A DNA stretch of 36,444 nucleotides from Pigoraptor vietnamica (GCA_943704525.1 CALSCQ010002780.1:1-36444), one strand, 5' to 3'; positions 17,780-29,359 are shown, counted from the stretch's first letter. The notes: generated by a model not told the origin, from the sequence alone. Translations and numbers: made by a program.

Positions 17780-20112
17780 ATGAGGCACAGGACGCTCGTC
17801 TTTGTCGCGTACTTCATCGCTACCGTGACGTGTGCGGCGGCTGCCGGCACCGGCGACGAGAATGTCGCCGAGTGGCGCGCTGCGTTCCAGCACTGGCGGA
17901 CGTCGTTTAACGCGTGGAAGAGCGGCCACGGGTGCGGCGCCGGCATCATCCTCGGCGAAGGCGACCCAAATGTCGTGTGCCCCTACCCCTACTTTCCCAC
18001 TCCGAGCGGCCGCTCTGGCTCGGCGTCCGCGTCTGCTCTCGATGGCATCCTCCCTGTGAACGAAGAGGGCGAGGCCCTCTGGAGGTCCATCTTTCCCTAC
18101 GTCGACCCCGCGAGTCCCGAATACGCCGCCGCACACTGCGACCAGGAAACTGGCGTATCGCGCTTCGATTGGGCCCCGGGATGCTACGTTTTCTCGTCGG
18201 GGGACTACAGCGGCCTCGCCAACTTTCGCAAGGCGGCCGCGCAGTTTCCGGAGTTTTGCAACGGTCCTGACGCCGAGCGCAACCTGATCGAACTCGCCGC
18301 GTTTTTCGGCAACGTCCAGCAGGAGACGTCGTTTTTGCAGTACACCGCGGAGGTTGGCTCCACGGCCTCGTCGCAGTACGGCAAAGGCGCACTGCAGGTC
18401 AGTCTTTTTGTTCTCTATTTCACAACCCGTCATGCCAGCCGTCACAGTCTGTGGAGCACGGGCCTGACCTCTCACCGACCTGACTGACGTGTGCCTCCGC
18501 TCGACGACAATGCCCTGGTGCGCTCCCAACAGATCACGTCGGCGGTCAACTACGTGCTCGCAACGCTCGGCATCGCGGGTCCCCAGGACTACAACGCCGC
18601 ACTGTCCCTCGCTGGCCAGGTCACGGGCGTCTGCAAGTCAAATTCCATCAACGCCGCCGAGAGCGGCGACCCGTGCTGGGCCGCGTGCGCAGCCGCCACC
18701 CCCGCACAGCCTCCGCAGGGATCGGGCTTCAATGTGTGCAAGGACCCCACGCTGGCGTCGCGCGACCCCATTGCGCTGTGGACGACCGCCATATGGTACT
18801 GGATGAACGTGCCGATCAACGGCAACGTCGGAACGGGCCTTGGTCTGCAAGGGAACGCGCCCTGCCGCACCGCACACAACCTCGTCCAGGACCCGACCTA
18901 CGCGTGCGGCAACACGGGAGGGACCGGCGGCACCGGCGGCTGGTGCCCTGTGGCGGCCATGGCGCAGGTGAGTAACGGCAGTGCGTTGGGCAGGGGCGGT
19001 CGCGCAAGCTCACCCTCTTTTGTTAATTTGGACGTACCGCAGATCGGATGCCCCTCGTGTTGCACTGTGATCCTCGGCGCAACGGATAAGCCCGACCCCA
19101 TGACGGTCAACCGCGTCGGTGGCTACGTGAAGACTGTGGCCCTTCTCAAGGACGCCTCCGCGGCCGATCCCAACGCCCTCTTCTGCTTCCTCCTCAACCG
19201 CTGCGTGCAGGGCGCAGGCTCGCAGGGCTCGTCAGTGTGCAACGGCAACACGGAGGGATACAGCTACGACTGTTACCTCAAAGGGACGTGCGGGGGCGTC
19301 GTTGTCAAGACGATTTGCGGAGGGGTCGAGTGGAGCGGCGACCCGGCTGCTGCGCACACGTGCAAGGCCATTCCGAACAATCCCCAGGTATGGTCGTATC
19401 GCCTGCGGTGCGTTCAATTTCATGCCTCTTGTACTCTCTGTGCATGTGTGAATGGCGTATGTGGATGGCGTCGTGTGTGCGTGTGCATGTCGTGTGCGTG
19501 TGCATGTCGTGTGGTCAGGCGTGGTGTATGTTGTGTGCCAGTGAAATGGTGTGCATGTGTGCGTGTGTGCGTGTGCATGTCGTGTGCGTGTGTGCATGTG
19601 TGCGTGTGTGCGTGTGTGCGTGTGTGCGTGTGCATGTCGTGTGGTCAGGCGTGGTGTGTGTTGTGTGCCAGTGAACTGCGTGTGCATGTGTGCGTGTGCA
19701 TGTGTGCGTGTGTGCGTGTGCATGTGTGCGTGTGCATGTCGTGTGGTCAGGCGTGGTGTGTCTTGTGTGCCAGTGAACTGCGTGTGCGTGTGTGCGTGTG
19801 CATGTGTGCGTGTGTGCGTGTGCATGTGTGCGTGTGCATGTGTGCATGTCGTGTGCGTGTGCATGTCGTGTGGTCAGGCGTGGTCTGTGTTGTGTGCCAG
19901 TGAACTGCGTGTGTGCGTGTATGTGTACAGTGCGTTTCTGTTCGACGGGCGCATGCGTCGCTAAACTTACCGGCGCCGATTTTGACGACCGTGCGCAGGG
20001 TGCGAAGGATTCGGACTGCGCGGCCTGCGACAATGGCCAGTCGTGGTGGCCGTGCGACCTCGTCAAAATTGGCGACGACAACGTGGCGCTCTGCCAGTGG
20101 GTTGAGGCGTAG
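17780..20112 (+). CDS. Secreted GH19 chitinase-like enzyme
   Basis: Exons 17780-18397, 18533-18967, 19043-19387 and 19999-20112 (all phase 0, GT-AG) give 503 residues. A signal peptide is clear (TLVFVAYFIATVTCAAAAG). The GH19 signature is in exon 1: YSGLANFRKAAAQFPEF, then LIELAAFFGNVQQETSF with the likely catalytic Glu182, and YTAEVG with Glu191 as a candidate second acid. SQYGKGALQ continues across intron 1 into ITSAVNY, matching the YGRGPIQL-NYNY loop. DPIALWTTAIWYWM in exon 2 matches the conserved DP-x6-A-x-W-x-W-M helix. GH19 enzymes cut chitin beta-1,4 links. Exons 3-4 add a Cys-rich extension of about 150 residues (CPSCC, CAACDNGQSWWPC, CQW) of unknown role. The two Glu are only nine residues apart, closer than in plant enzymes, so loops are short or the second Glu is elsewhere. 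Confidence 0.85.
19430..19935 (+). repeat. Minisatellite in GH19 intron 3
   Basis: A ~48-bp core (GTCGTGTGGTCAGGCGTGGT, then TTGTGTGCCAGTGAACTGC) occurs four times, with GTGGTCAGG at about 19511, 19641, 19743 and 19870. The copies are separated by variable (GTGCAT/GTGCG)n tracts. It expands this intron (19388-19998, 611 bp) far beyond the 75-225 bp typical here. The open frame across it is a repeat artefact. Confidence 0.9.
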
Positions 20113-20841
20113 AGGCCAAACTGCGCCGATTGCGAGTCGAAGTGGCTCCGCGTGCGTGTGGACGGCCGCGAGTGTGCGTGAACTGAAACATTTGGCGAAA
20201 ATCGGCTCTGTTGGGGTGTATCAGTAATGAACGCGCTTCTCTGCCAAGCCAGAGTGCCGGCGTCGCACAACTCCGATGGCCTTTTTCCAGTCGTCTTTCT
20301 CTTCGATGTCAACACTTCTGCGCACGCACACTCTGCGCACACACACTCTACACGCCTTCACCGTAGTAACATGACGTAACGTTCGGATGAATTGAGATTT
20401 GTGCAATGGCTGTGTGATTTTTGAGGTCCAAATCAAATTAGAGTACGTGGTGGACCGGGTGTGCTGCTTTCAGGGTGGGTCATCCCCGTGGTCATTCTGG
20501 ACTGTAATGTGAAACTCGTTGGAAATTTTTTGCCTCCGTTATGCAGTTTCTCTCAATTTAAAAGTACTATCATTTCCATAAATGGTAATATTTTGACAGC
20601 GCGCATTTTTGAATTTTTGAATTTTTTGGGTGGTGAACACCCACTGACACACCACCGCCACACACACACACACACACACACATACACACACACACAGTTC
20701 CCATCCCACCGCTGTTCATTTCATCCTCGTAAACCAACAGTGGACATTGTAGTACTTCGGTTCGAGGTAAGCCTAGGTAGCCCCGAATACGTCAATCGGC
20801 GCACCGCACTTGGCGTTCCACGCGTCCCCGCATCGCCCGCG
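20113..20841. other. Intergenic: GH19 3' flank and ASPM promoter region
   Basis: The region becomes AT-rich from about 20380. A (CA)n microsatellite lies at about 20659-20697. Two TTTGAA hexamers in tandem (20608-20613 and 20616-20621) follow GCGCGCA. TTTGAA matches the metazoan cell-cycle CHR element, but AT-rich chance is possible. A GTAAGC at 20767 might mark a leader exon end; I see no matching acceptor before ATG 20842. Confidence 0.5.
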
Positions 20842-23800
20842 ATGGACGACAAGGAAAACTCGGCGCACGCCGACTTCCCCGTCCACCATGCGCGCGCACC
20901 TGCGGCCGTTTTCGCCGCTCACGACACAAACCGCCGCACGGACTCGGATGGGCCGCGCAAGGGTATGGCATTCAACGTCGATGTCGCTGTGGTGCCCACT
21001 GCGCCCGCGCCGGCCGAAGATGCCGTGCTCGTCCTCGCGCTGTTTGCGAAGCCGCCGCACATTTCGTTCGGCAACGTGACAGTGGGCGCGACTGGACTTG
21101 CGACGCTGCGCATCGAGAACCCGAACATACTCATGCACGAACTGACACTCGACAAGTGGCCCGCAGACAAGGGCTTCTCGATCGCGAACGCAGACGGCGA
21201 GCACGACGCCTTCTCCGTCCTTCCCAAGAGCTCCATCACGCTTACGATCGCGTGGCAGCCGACGGCGGAGGGCAAGTGCCGCGAGCAGATTACTCTCAAG
21301 TGGGATGGGCGCCACCGCGTCCAGGCGCTGCTAGTCGGCGACGCCGTCATCCCCAAGAAGGGCAGCAAGGCCCCGACCGCCCGCCGATCCATCGTGCCCG
21401 GTGTCGCGCAGTCGCGCCTGCGTCTCTCACTGAAGCCGACGGAGGCCGCTCCCGCTCCGAAGGCACGCGCGCCCGCACCCGCTGCCGCTCGCAAAGTGGT
21501 TAACCCTTACGCCGCGCGAAATGCGATGTACGACGAGCGGTGGATTGAGAAGCAGGAGAAGGGCTTCACGCGCTGGCTCAACTTTGTGCTGCTGCCGCCC
21601 GACACGAGCGACAAGGCGGCGCAGGGCCCTGCGGAGGTGCGTGTGGTTGTGCATGGCTGCGTTCGCATGCTTCCCTTCCACTCTATCGCATACTATCCCT
21701 CCCCCCCCTCTCTCCGTGCAGTGCCTGACATCATTCTCTTATGACACATGCAGGGCGACCTTCTTTACAAGAACGACACCATTGCGCGCGCACACGCCGC
21801 TGCCGTGCCGCGCGTGCTCTCCGCGCGGCGCCGCCTCAACCGCCAGCGCATGAGTGCGTGCGCGCTGTACCAGTCTCCGTCGTTTGAGGACATTGTGCGT
21901 ACGATCGACGGCGCGCTGGTGAGCGGCAGCATTTCCGTGAACCCCTCGGTCTCCCTCTCGGAGGACGTGCAGGTGCGCGACGACATTGTCGCGCTGCTGC
22001 TCGGCTACACGGTGTCGTGGCTTCGCCTGGCGCTCGAGACGGTCTTTGGTGAGCTGATCTCTCTCGGACCCCACGAGGAGGAGGAGATGACCCTCGCGAA
22101 CTTTGTCGTCGCGCGCGTTCTCAGCAACGAGGACGTGCTCGCGGCGTACCCGACCACCGGCGTGCGCGAGGCCTACTGCGCCGCGATGAACGCGTTTGTG
22201 ATCAACCGCATTCTCCGGGTCGTCATCTTTCTCGACAAGGCCAAGCTCGCGCGGATCGTCGACGGCGACCCGTGCCTATTCCGCCGCGACTCGCCCTGCA
22301 AGAGCTCCCGCGACGTGCTGCTGACGCTGAGCCGCCGCTACCTCACGCGCGAGGGGGACATTACTCGCCATTTGGCGCACCTCGGTTACACGGTGAGCCA
22401 CGTGCAGGGCGCCTTTGAGGAGTACGACTACACGACAGAGTCCCTCGCGAAGGACCTCACCGACGGCGCGCGCCTCGTGCGCCTCGTCGAGACGCTCACG
22501 GGCGACGCGTCCCTCTCGCGCAAGCTCAAGCTGCCCGCGACCACGCGCCAGCACTCGCTGAGCAACGTGGGCATCGTGCTCTCGGCGCTCGAGTGGCACG
22601 GCATCGTCCTCTCGGACGTGCGCGGGGGCGGCGTGACGGCGGAGGACATTGTGGACGGCCACCGCGAGAAGACGCTGGCGCTGCTGTGGAAGATTGTGAT
22701 GCGCTTCCAGGTGGAGGTCTTCGTCGACGTCGCCCGCCTGCGCGCGGAGGTTGACAGCATTCGCCGCGAGACGGCGGCGCTGACGCGTGGCGTGGACGCG
22801 CCCGCTCGCCGCGAGTCGCTCGAGGGCCTGTATTTCCAGAGCGAGAAGCTGTCGCTGCTGCTGCGCTGGTGCGCGGCCCTCTGCGAGCCCCACGGCGTCA
22901 AGGTCACCAACTTCAGCGCGTCGTTTGCCGACGGGCGCGCGCTGTGCCTCATCGTCAGCCGGTACCACCCGACGCTCCTCCCCGCCGCCCAGATCGCCAT
23001 GGAGACGACGCAGTCGCGTGCCTTTGCGGTGGACGGCTCCTCCGAGAGCGACCCCGAGGCGACTGCCCCCGTCGGTGAGGAGGGCTGGTCGGCCGCCTTC
23101 AGCCCCCCCAACGCCGACCGCCTGACCAAGAAGCAGCGCTCCCTCGCAGAGAACGAGCGCGCGAACTTCCGCCTTCTGCACGCGGCCGTGCGCCAGATTG
23201 GCGGCGTGCCTCCCATGGTCCGCGCCGCCGATGGCTCCCACGCCAACTCGGCCGCCGCGGCGATGCCGGACGAGCGCGTCTTGATCACATACGTGTCGTA
23301 TCTGTGCGCACGCCTGCTCGACATTGGGCAGGAGACGCGCGCCGCCATCCGCATCCAGCGCTGGTGGCGTACCATCAGCGCCGTCCGCGACGCCGTGGAT
23401 GCTCGCCGCTGCGCCGTCGCCGCTGCAGTCGCCGAGCACACGGCGCGCGCGAACCGCGCGGCCACGGTCGTGCAGTCGGTGTTCCGCGCGCGCCTGCAGC
23501 GGGCGCGGTTTGTGGCGTCCCGCAACGCTGCGACGGCCATTCAGAGGTTCTACCGCGGCGCGAGCGCACGCAAGGCATTCCTTGCCAAGCGCTCGGCGGC
23601 GGTGATCCTCCAGGCTGCCTTCCGCGCCTCTGTGGCTCGGTCGCAGTTCCTGCTCTTCCGCAAGTCGGCCGTTACCATCCAGCGCCGCTTCCGCGCGACG
23701 CTCGCGATGCGCCAGGCTGTTGCCGAGTACAAGAAGGCGTCGGCGGCTGTCGTCACGCTGCAGTCGGCGGCGCGCATGCACATTGCCCGCAAGGCGTTCC

Positions 23801-26800
23801 TCGCGCAGAAGGGAGCCGCGGTCACCATCCAGGCTGCCTTCCGCGCCCACGCCGCAAGCAAGAAGTTTGCGCTCGCCCGCGGTGCCGCAATCGCCATCCA
23901 GCGCCGCTTCCGCGCAACGCTTGCGATGCGAAAGGCCGTCGCCGATTACAAGAACACCAAGTCTGCCGCCGTCGTGCTCCAGTCGCTCGCGCGCATGCAC
24001 ATCGCGCGCAAGGCCTTCCTCGCGCAGAAGGGCGCTGCGGTCACCATCCAGGCTGCCTTCCGCGCTCACGCTGCGCACGTGAAGTATGCCGCTCTGCGCG
24101 CCGCCGCCGTCTCGATCCAGCGCCGCTACATCGCCACTCTTGCCATGCGCAAGGCCGTCGCCGAGTATGCGAGGACGAAGGCCGCCGTCGTTGCGTTGCA
24201 GTCGCTCGCGCGCATGCACATCGCACGCAAGGCGTTCTTCGCCCAGAAGAAGGCTGCTGTCGCTATTCAGGCCGCTTTCCGCGCTCACTCTGCGAGCAAG
24301 AAGTACACGGCCCTCCGGGCGGCTGCGATCGCCGTTCAGCGCCGCTTCCGCGCGACGCTTGCGATGCGCAAGGCAGTTGCCGAGTACGAGCGCCTTTCTG
24401 CCGCCGTGCTCCTTGCGCAGTCGCTTGTGCGCATGCGCATCGCTCGCAAGGCCTACGCGGAGAAGAAGGGCGCCGCGGTCACCATTCAGGCCGCCTTCCG
24501 CGCCCACGCTGCGAGGGCCAACTACACGCTTCTCCGCGGTGCCGCAATCGCCGTTCAGCGCCGCTTCCGCGCGACGCTTGCTATGCGCAAGGCCGTCGCC
24601 CAGTACAAGAGCGCCAAGTCTGCCGCCGTCGTGCTGCAGTCGCTCGTCCGCATGCGCATCGCGCGCAAGGCGTTCCTCGCGCAGAAGAGCGCCGCCGTTA
24701 CCATTCAGGCTGCCTTCCGTTCGTACGCTGCCAGCAAGAAGTACGCCGCCCTTCGTTCGGCGGCCGTCTCCATCCAACGCCGCTTCCGGGCGACGCTTGC
24801 GATGCGCAAGGCCGTTGTGGACTACAAGACGGCGGTCGGAGCGATCGTGACGCTCCAGTCGCTCGTCCGCATGCGCGCTGCCCGCAAGGCGTTCCTCGTG
24901 AAGAAGAGCGCCGCAACGAAGATCCAGGCCGCCTTCCGCTCCCATGCCGCGTCCTCCAAGTACGCGATGCTCCGCGGTGCGGCCATCGCCATGCAGCGAC
25001 GCTTCCGCGCGACGCTGGCGATGCGCCAGGCCCAGTCGAACTACGCGGCGGCTGTGTCTGCGGTGGTCGTGCTTCAGTCGGCGGCGCGCATGCGCATTGC
25101 GCGCAAGGCCTACCTCGCGCAGAAGAGCGCCGCGGTCACCATCCAGGCTGCCTTCCGCGCCCACTCTGCCAGCAAGAAGTACGCCGCCCTTCTCGCCGCC
25201 GTCGTCTCGATCCAGCGCCGCTTCCGTGCGACGCGTGCCATGCGAAAGGCCGTCTCGACATACAACGCGAAGGTGTCGGCCGTCGTTGCCATTCAATCAC
25301 TCGTCCGCATGCATATTGCACGCAAGGCCTACCTCGCGAAGAAGAGCGCCGCGGTCACCATCCAGGCAGTCTTCCGCGCGCACGCCGCGAGCATGAAGTA
25401 CGCGACTCTGCGCACGACGGCCATTTCGGTCCAGCGCCGCTTCCGCGCAACGCGTGCCATGCGCCAGGCAGTCGCCGAGTACGCGAGGACGAAGTCTGCG
25501 GCTGTCCTTGTCCAGTCGCTCGCGCGCATGCACATCGCACGCAAGGCGTTTGTTGCGCAGAAGAGCGCCGCGGTGGTCATCCAGGCTGCCTTCCGCGCCC
25601 ACTCTGCCAGCAAGAAGTACGCGACGCTCAAGTCGGCCGCGGTTGTCATCCAGCGCCGTTTCCGCGCGACGCTCGAGATGGGCAAGGCCGTCGCAGAGTA
25701 CAAGAAGAAGTTGGCAGCTGTCGTTGCCATTCAGTCGCTGGCGCGCATGCATATCGCCCGCAAGGCGTTCCTAGCGAAGAAGAGCGCCGCTGTTACCATC
25801 CAGGCAGCCTTCCGCGCGCACGCCGCGAGCAAGAAGTACGCGACTCTGCGCGCGACTGCCGTCTCGCTCCAGCGCCGCTTCCGCGCTACGCTTACCATGC
25901 GCAAGGCTGTCGCCAAGTACGAAAAGACGACCCATGCCATTGTGGCGCTGCAGTCGCACGCACGTGGACTCCTCGCACGGAAGGCGCTTGCGTCCCAGCG
26001 CACGGCCGCAACCAAGATCCAGGCCGCCTTCCGCGGGCACGTCGCGCGGACGCGGTTCGTGCAGCTCCGTGCGGCGGCCGTCGCGATGCAGCGGCGCTTC
26101 CGCGCTGCGCTCGAGACGCGCACTGCCTTTGCCGAGCGTCGCGCGCAGATTGCCCTCGCCGCCCAGCAGCGCAAGCGTGACGAGGCGGCGGACGTGATCT
26201 GCCGGGCCATGCGTCGGTTCATCCTCGTCCGCCGCGTGTCCGCCGTTCGCATCCAGGCTTGCGTGCGCGGGTTCCTCGCAAGGCGAAAGGTCGCGCGCGT
26301 CAAGAGCGGCATTGTGCGGCTGCAAGCGCTGTGGCGCGGGTACTGGCAGCGCAAGCAGGAGAAGTGCGCGAAGCTGAAGCAGATGCGCGCGAAGATCGAG
26401 GCGGTCAACGCCACGGCCGACGAGAAGCAGACGCTCGGCAACCGCACGCGTTCGGCGCTCGACGTGCTCCTCACCAGCAAGCAGCTCGCGTTTGTGCTCA
26501 AGGCGTGCGCCAATCTCGGTACGTGTCTCCTTTCCCTTACGCCTCCGTTGACTTTGTGTGCACGGTGTGCTATTCCCTTGCTTGCGTTGTGTGCCTTCGT
26601 GCGCCTCTGTGTGTATGGCATGCTCAGTGAAATGGGTACGTGTGCTTATCATGTTACACACTCTCTCGCAGACGTCGTCACGGGCCTGTCGTACGCGTGC
26701 TGCGAGCGCATGGTGGCCACGCAGCGCGCCGTGCCCATCCTCGTGCGGCTCATCCGCTCGTGCAACCGCAGCGAGCCGCACATGCAGGTGCTCCGCCACG

Positions 26801-27428
26801 CGCTGAGCATCCTCATGCACATTGCAGAGTGCCCCACGACCGCCGGCGCCGTCTTTTGCGAGGGCGAGGTCGTCGCGCTCGCCGTCGACATGATGCAGAT
26901 TTACCGCGAGCGCGAGGACGTCTTCCTCCCCGCCGCGCGCCTCGCTTCGGTCCTGTGCCGCGACGTGGAGAAGGCTGAGGTGCGTTTGGCGCGCTTTCTC
27001 GCGACTTGCAGTATTGTTGTCGTTGTCCCTCAATGATCCCCCTCTTAGCGTCCGTTTACTGTGACTCACTACACACTCGCCCCCCACAACACAAGGCACA
27101 CGACGCCCTCTTACCTTCCCTGAAAATCCGCGCACCTGTACATACACGCACCTAAAATCCTAACCCCCCACCATGTCGTCTGCGCGCGCAGCTCGTTCGC
27201 AAGATGCCCAACATGCTCCAGCGCATTGCTGGCATTGCGGCGCTCGTCGAGAAGAAGGGCACCTCGTCCAAGACGGCCGAAGCCCGCGCACCCCTCCGCC
27301 CCGTCTCGCGCAATATGGCGGCGTCCGGTCGTCACGCTGTCGCGGCCCACAAGCCGGCCAAATCGCCTATGGCGGCTGCCGTTGACGGCCTGCTGCAACA
27401 GCTCGCGACGGCGCCCAACGCGCGCTGA
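20842..27428 (+). CDS. ASPM: Abnormal spindle protein ASPM
   Basis: Exons 20842-21636, 21754-26518, 26672-26979 and 27192-27428 give 2034 residues with consistent phases. Order: ASH/MSP-like immunoglobulin domain (about 70-175, ISFGNVTVGATGLATLRIEN), conserved EKQEKGFTRWLNFVLLPPD before intron 1, helical ASPM region (VSWLRLALETVFGELI), first calponin-homology domain (about 474-590, DLTDGARLVRLVETL), second CH-like region (about 627-790, FADGRALCLIVSRYHP), about 41 IQ motifs (about 794-1804), and a short helical C-terminus (FVLKACANLD-VVTGLS). ASPM works at spindle poles, binding microtubule minus ends with katanin; IQ motifs bind calmodulin or light chains. The protein is shorter than human ASPM, mainly through fewer IQ motifs. 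ATG 20842 begins MDDKENSAH, the first Met before the ASH domain. Confidence 0.95.
23596..26004 (+). repeat. Eleven exact-length 219-bp tandem units (IQ triplets)
   Basis: Eleven consecutive units of 73 codons each, with no indel, encode three IQ motifs per unit: [AV]-x-IQAAFRAHAASKKYA, then IQRRFRATLAMRKAV, then LQSLARMHIARKAFLAQK. A partial 12th unit follows at 26005 and a diverged half unit precedes at about 23458. Units differ by substitution only, including many silent changes. Confidence 0.95.
26519..26671 (+). other. ASPM intron 2, length a multiple of three and stop-free
   Basis: Donor CTCG|GTACGT (phase 1) and acceptor CTCTCTCGCAG. The 153-bp intron reads through in frame and would insert 51 mainly hydrophobic residues if retained. 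Splicing restores NLDVVTGLS, which resembles the ASPM C-terminal helices, so it is called an intron. Confidence 0.75.
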
Positions 27429-27816
27429 GCAGCGCTGTTCCCTCGTCTGATCCACTGCCCGATGTCATGGGGCTGCCACTCGTGCGCGCTGCGTGCCACT
27501 CAACCACACACACCGCGTTTTGCGTTACGCGCGTTTTCATTGCGTCATTACATAGTCTGTCTCTTTCCACTCCTTTAACCACAGTGGCCGAGAGAGTTGG
27601 GAGTCACGTGAACATGAAAGGGGCGCCGTACCGCGTACGTGCATGCATAGACACACACACACACACACGCACACAGACATCGTTCGCATTCATCCAGTCG
27701 ACAAGGCATGTATTGGGCATCATGGATCGCGCGCCGCTGCCCCACTTCAGGGGCAGCAAAGCGGGCGTCCGTTGCTTCGCATTCCCCTAGTTCACGCACG
27801 CGACACACGACACATT
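27429..27816. other. Convergent 3' region between ASPM and HAUS2-like gene
   Basis: It holds the two facing 3' UTRs. A short (CA)n tract lies at about 27652-27676. A perfect 8-bp stem-loop lies at 27736-27757 (GCTGCCCC/GGGGCAGC, 6-nt loop), 60 bp beyond the HAUS2-like stop codon. No separate gene is supported. Confidence 0.6.
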
Positions 27817-28612
27817 CTACTGCGTGTTGGCAAGCTCCTGCAGCTTGCTCTGCATGCCGGCGAGTGCGAGGTGCGTCGATTGATACTTGGCCTGCACAGC
27901 CGCGAGCTCGTCGAGAACGGCGTCCTGCACAAACGCGTGTGAGGCGGTGTGAGAGTCAAGTAGATGTGTGTGTGTGTGTGTGTAGGTGTGTGCCCCAGAA
28001 TGTGGAGCGACACTGCGAAGGCAGCGATGTGACGCCCTCCAAGCACACGAGGCAAACAATAGTGGAGTTGACCGTCACATAACCCACGAGCTGGGCGTCG
28101 CGGCGGGGGAGGTCGCGGATCCACGTGATGTTGTCGAGCAGCCGCGGAAGGCCACCGATGAGTGACGCAATCTTGGGGAAGAGCGCCGTCACGTGCCTGC
28201 GGGGGCACAGTGCGCAATGTGAATGGGCAATTCTCTTTTGCAGGTGCAATTGAGGGTGTGCGTGTGAGTAAGTGTGTGTGCTTGTCAGTGAGGAGGAGAG
28301 CGAGCGCGTGGGCGACCCCACGAGGGCCACTAAGACAACTATTGAGAGAACGTGCGCGCGTGACTCACTCGTGGTACGCGGCGTCCACTTCGATGCTGTC
28401 GCCCACAAACGGGTTCTGCAGTCGCGCAATGATCGCATCCTTCGCCGCAAGGACCATCGTCACGTGAGCAGAGAGCTCCCGGAGCAGCGCCGCCTTGGCC
28501 TCTGCGCGTTTGCACGCGGTTACACGGAGGACAAGCACGCAGAAGCACACACGGACAACGACAAGCAGACGGAAGGGGCAGACAGGTGCACACACACACA
28601 CACACACACACA

Positions 28613-28644
<32 letters not shown>

Positions 28645-29359
28645 CACCATAAAACAGCTAAGCAGGCTGACAGGCCACGGCATGATGACCCATGACATCA
28701 TCGGCTGTTCGCGAGAGGACACGTGAAGCAGCTGTGCCGCTGAGTGTGAGTACGCGCAATGCCCACCAATTGCCGCGACACTCGTGACATCGGCCGATTG
28801 ACTGTGCTGAATTCGCACAAAGATCGCGTTGCTCGTCTGCGGAGGTTGTTGGTGCGTGTGAGCGACGCGCACATACTCGAAAGACTGTCTAAGGGTACGA
28901 GTGTGCGCGTGTGTGTGGTATCAAGCGTCGCACAGACACGTGCCTCGTCAAGCTCGTTGCGCAGTGTGGCGAGTTCGTCGAGCACGCGGATGAGTTGCAC
29001 GGAGTGGCTGTCCTGGGGGGCCTGAAAGGGGTCAGGTGCACGGAATGTGCGAGTGTGTGAGTGGGCGCTCGAGTGCGTTTCAGACGCATGTTCGCTCACG
29101 CGGACTCTTAGGGGATGTAACAGCAGCAAGGTCACGTGGACGGCCACGACAGCAGAAAACGGCTCCATCTCAGTCTTTGTTTGGAGTGCAAGACATGCGC
29201 GTGATGCGCTGATGGCTCCCACTGCTGCTCACGTGCCTCTGAGGGGGGCACTGCATAGCCCATCGAGTGCGCCAGTGCAAGGGCCTTGTCGATGCCCCCA
29301 AGCGAGGCGTAGGGAAACGGCTCGCTGCCGGCCCACGGGTTGGAGGCCTCTGTCGCCAT
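27817..29359 (-). CDS. HAUS2: Augmin complex subunit 2 (HAUS2-like)
   Basis: Five exons on the minus strand: 29359-29237, 29021-28940, 28501-28369, 28196-28088 and 27924-27817, giving 184 residues (human HAUS2 is about 235). The N-terminus has the short NPW motif (MATEASNPWAG) and an ALAHSMGY helix. A coiled coil follows (LIRVLDELATLRNELDEA), then the family core: LQNPFVGDSIEVDAAYHE, parallel to the LKP...LPIEAVYH of HAUS2, then LFPKIASLIGGLPRLLDNITWIRDLP, parallel to the L-x-T-IRNIP helix. It ends in a coiled coil (LAAVQAKYQSTHLALAGMQS). Augmin recruits gamma-tubulin to spindle microtubules for branching nucleation. The exon 1-2 junction needs a GC donor (GAG|GCACGT) to keep phase. The homology is read from short motifs, so a profile search should confirm it. 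Confidence 0.72.
28587..28641. repeat. (CA)n microsatellite in HAUS2-like intron 2
   Basis: About 55 bp of CA repeats with one AACA break, inside the intron between exons 2 and 3. A shorter (TG)n tract at about 27965-27989 lies in the last intron. Confidence 0.9.

Noticed and set aside
22276-25296. 1006-codon antisense open frame, and a 958-codon frame at 23304-26180 (+), across the ASPM IQ repeats
   Set aside because: Both come from GC-biased third positions in a stop-poor tandem repeat. They show no domain, and the sense frame has clear ASPM domains.
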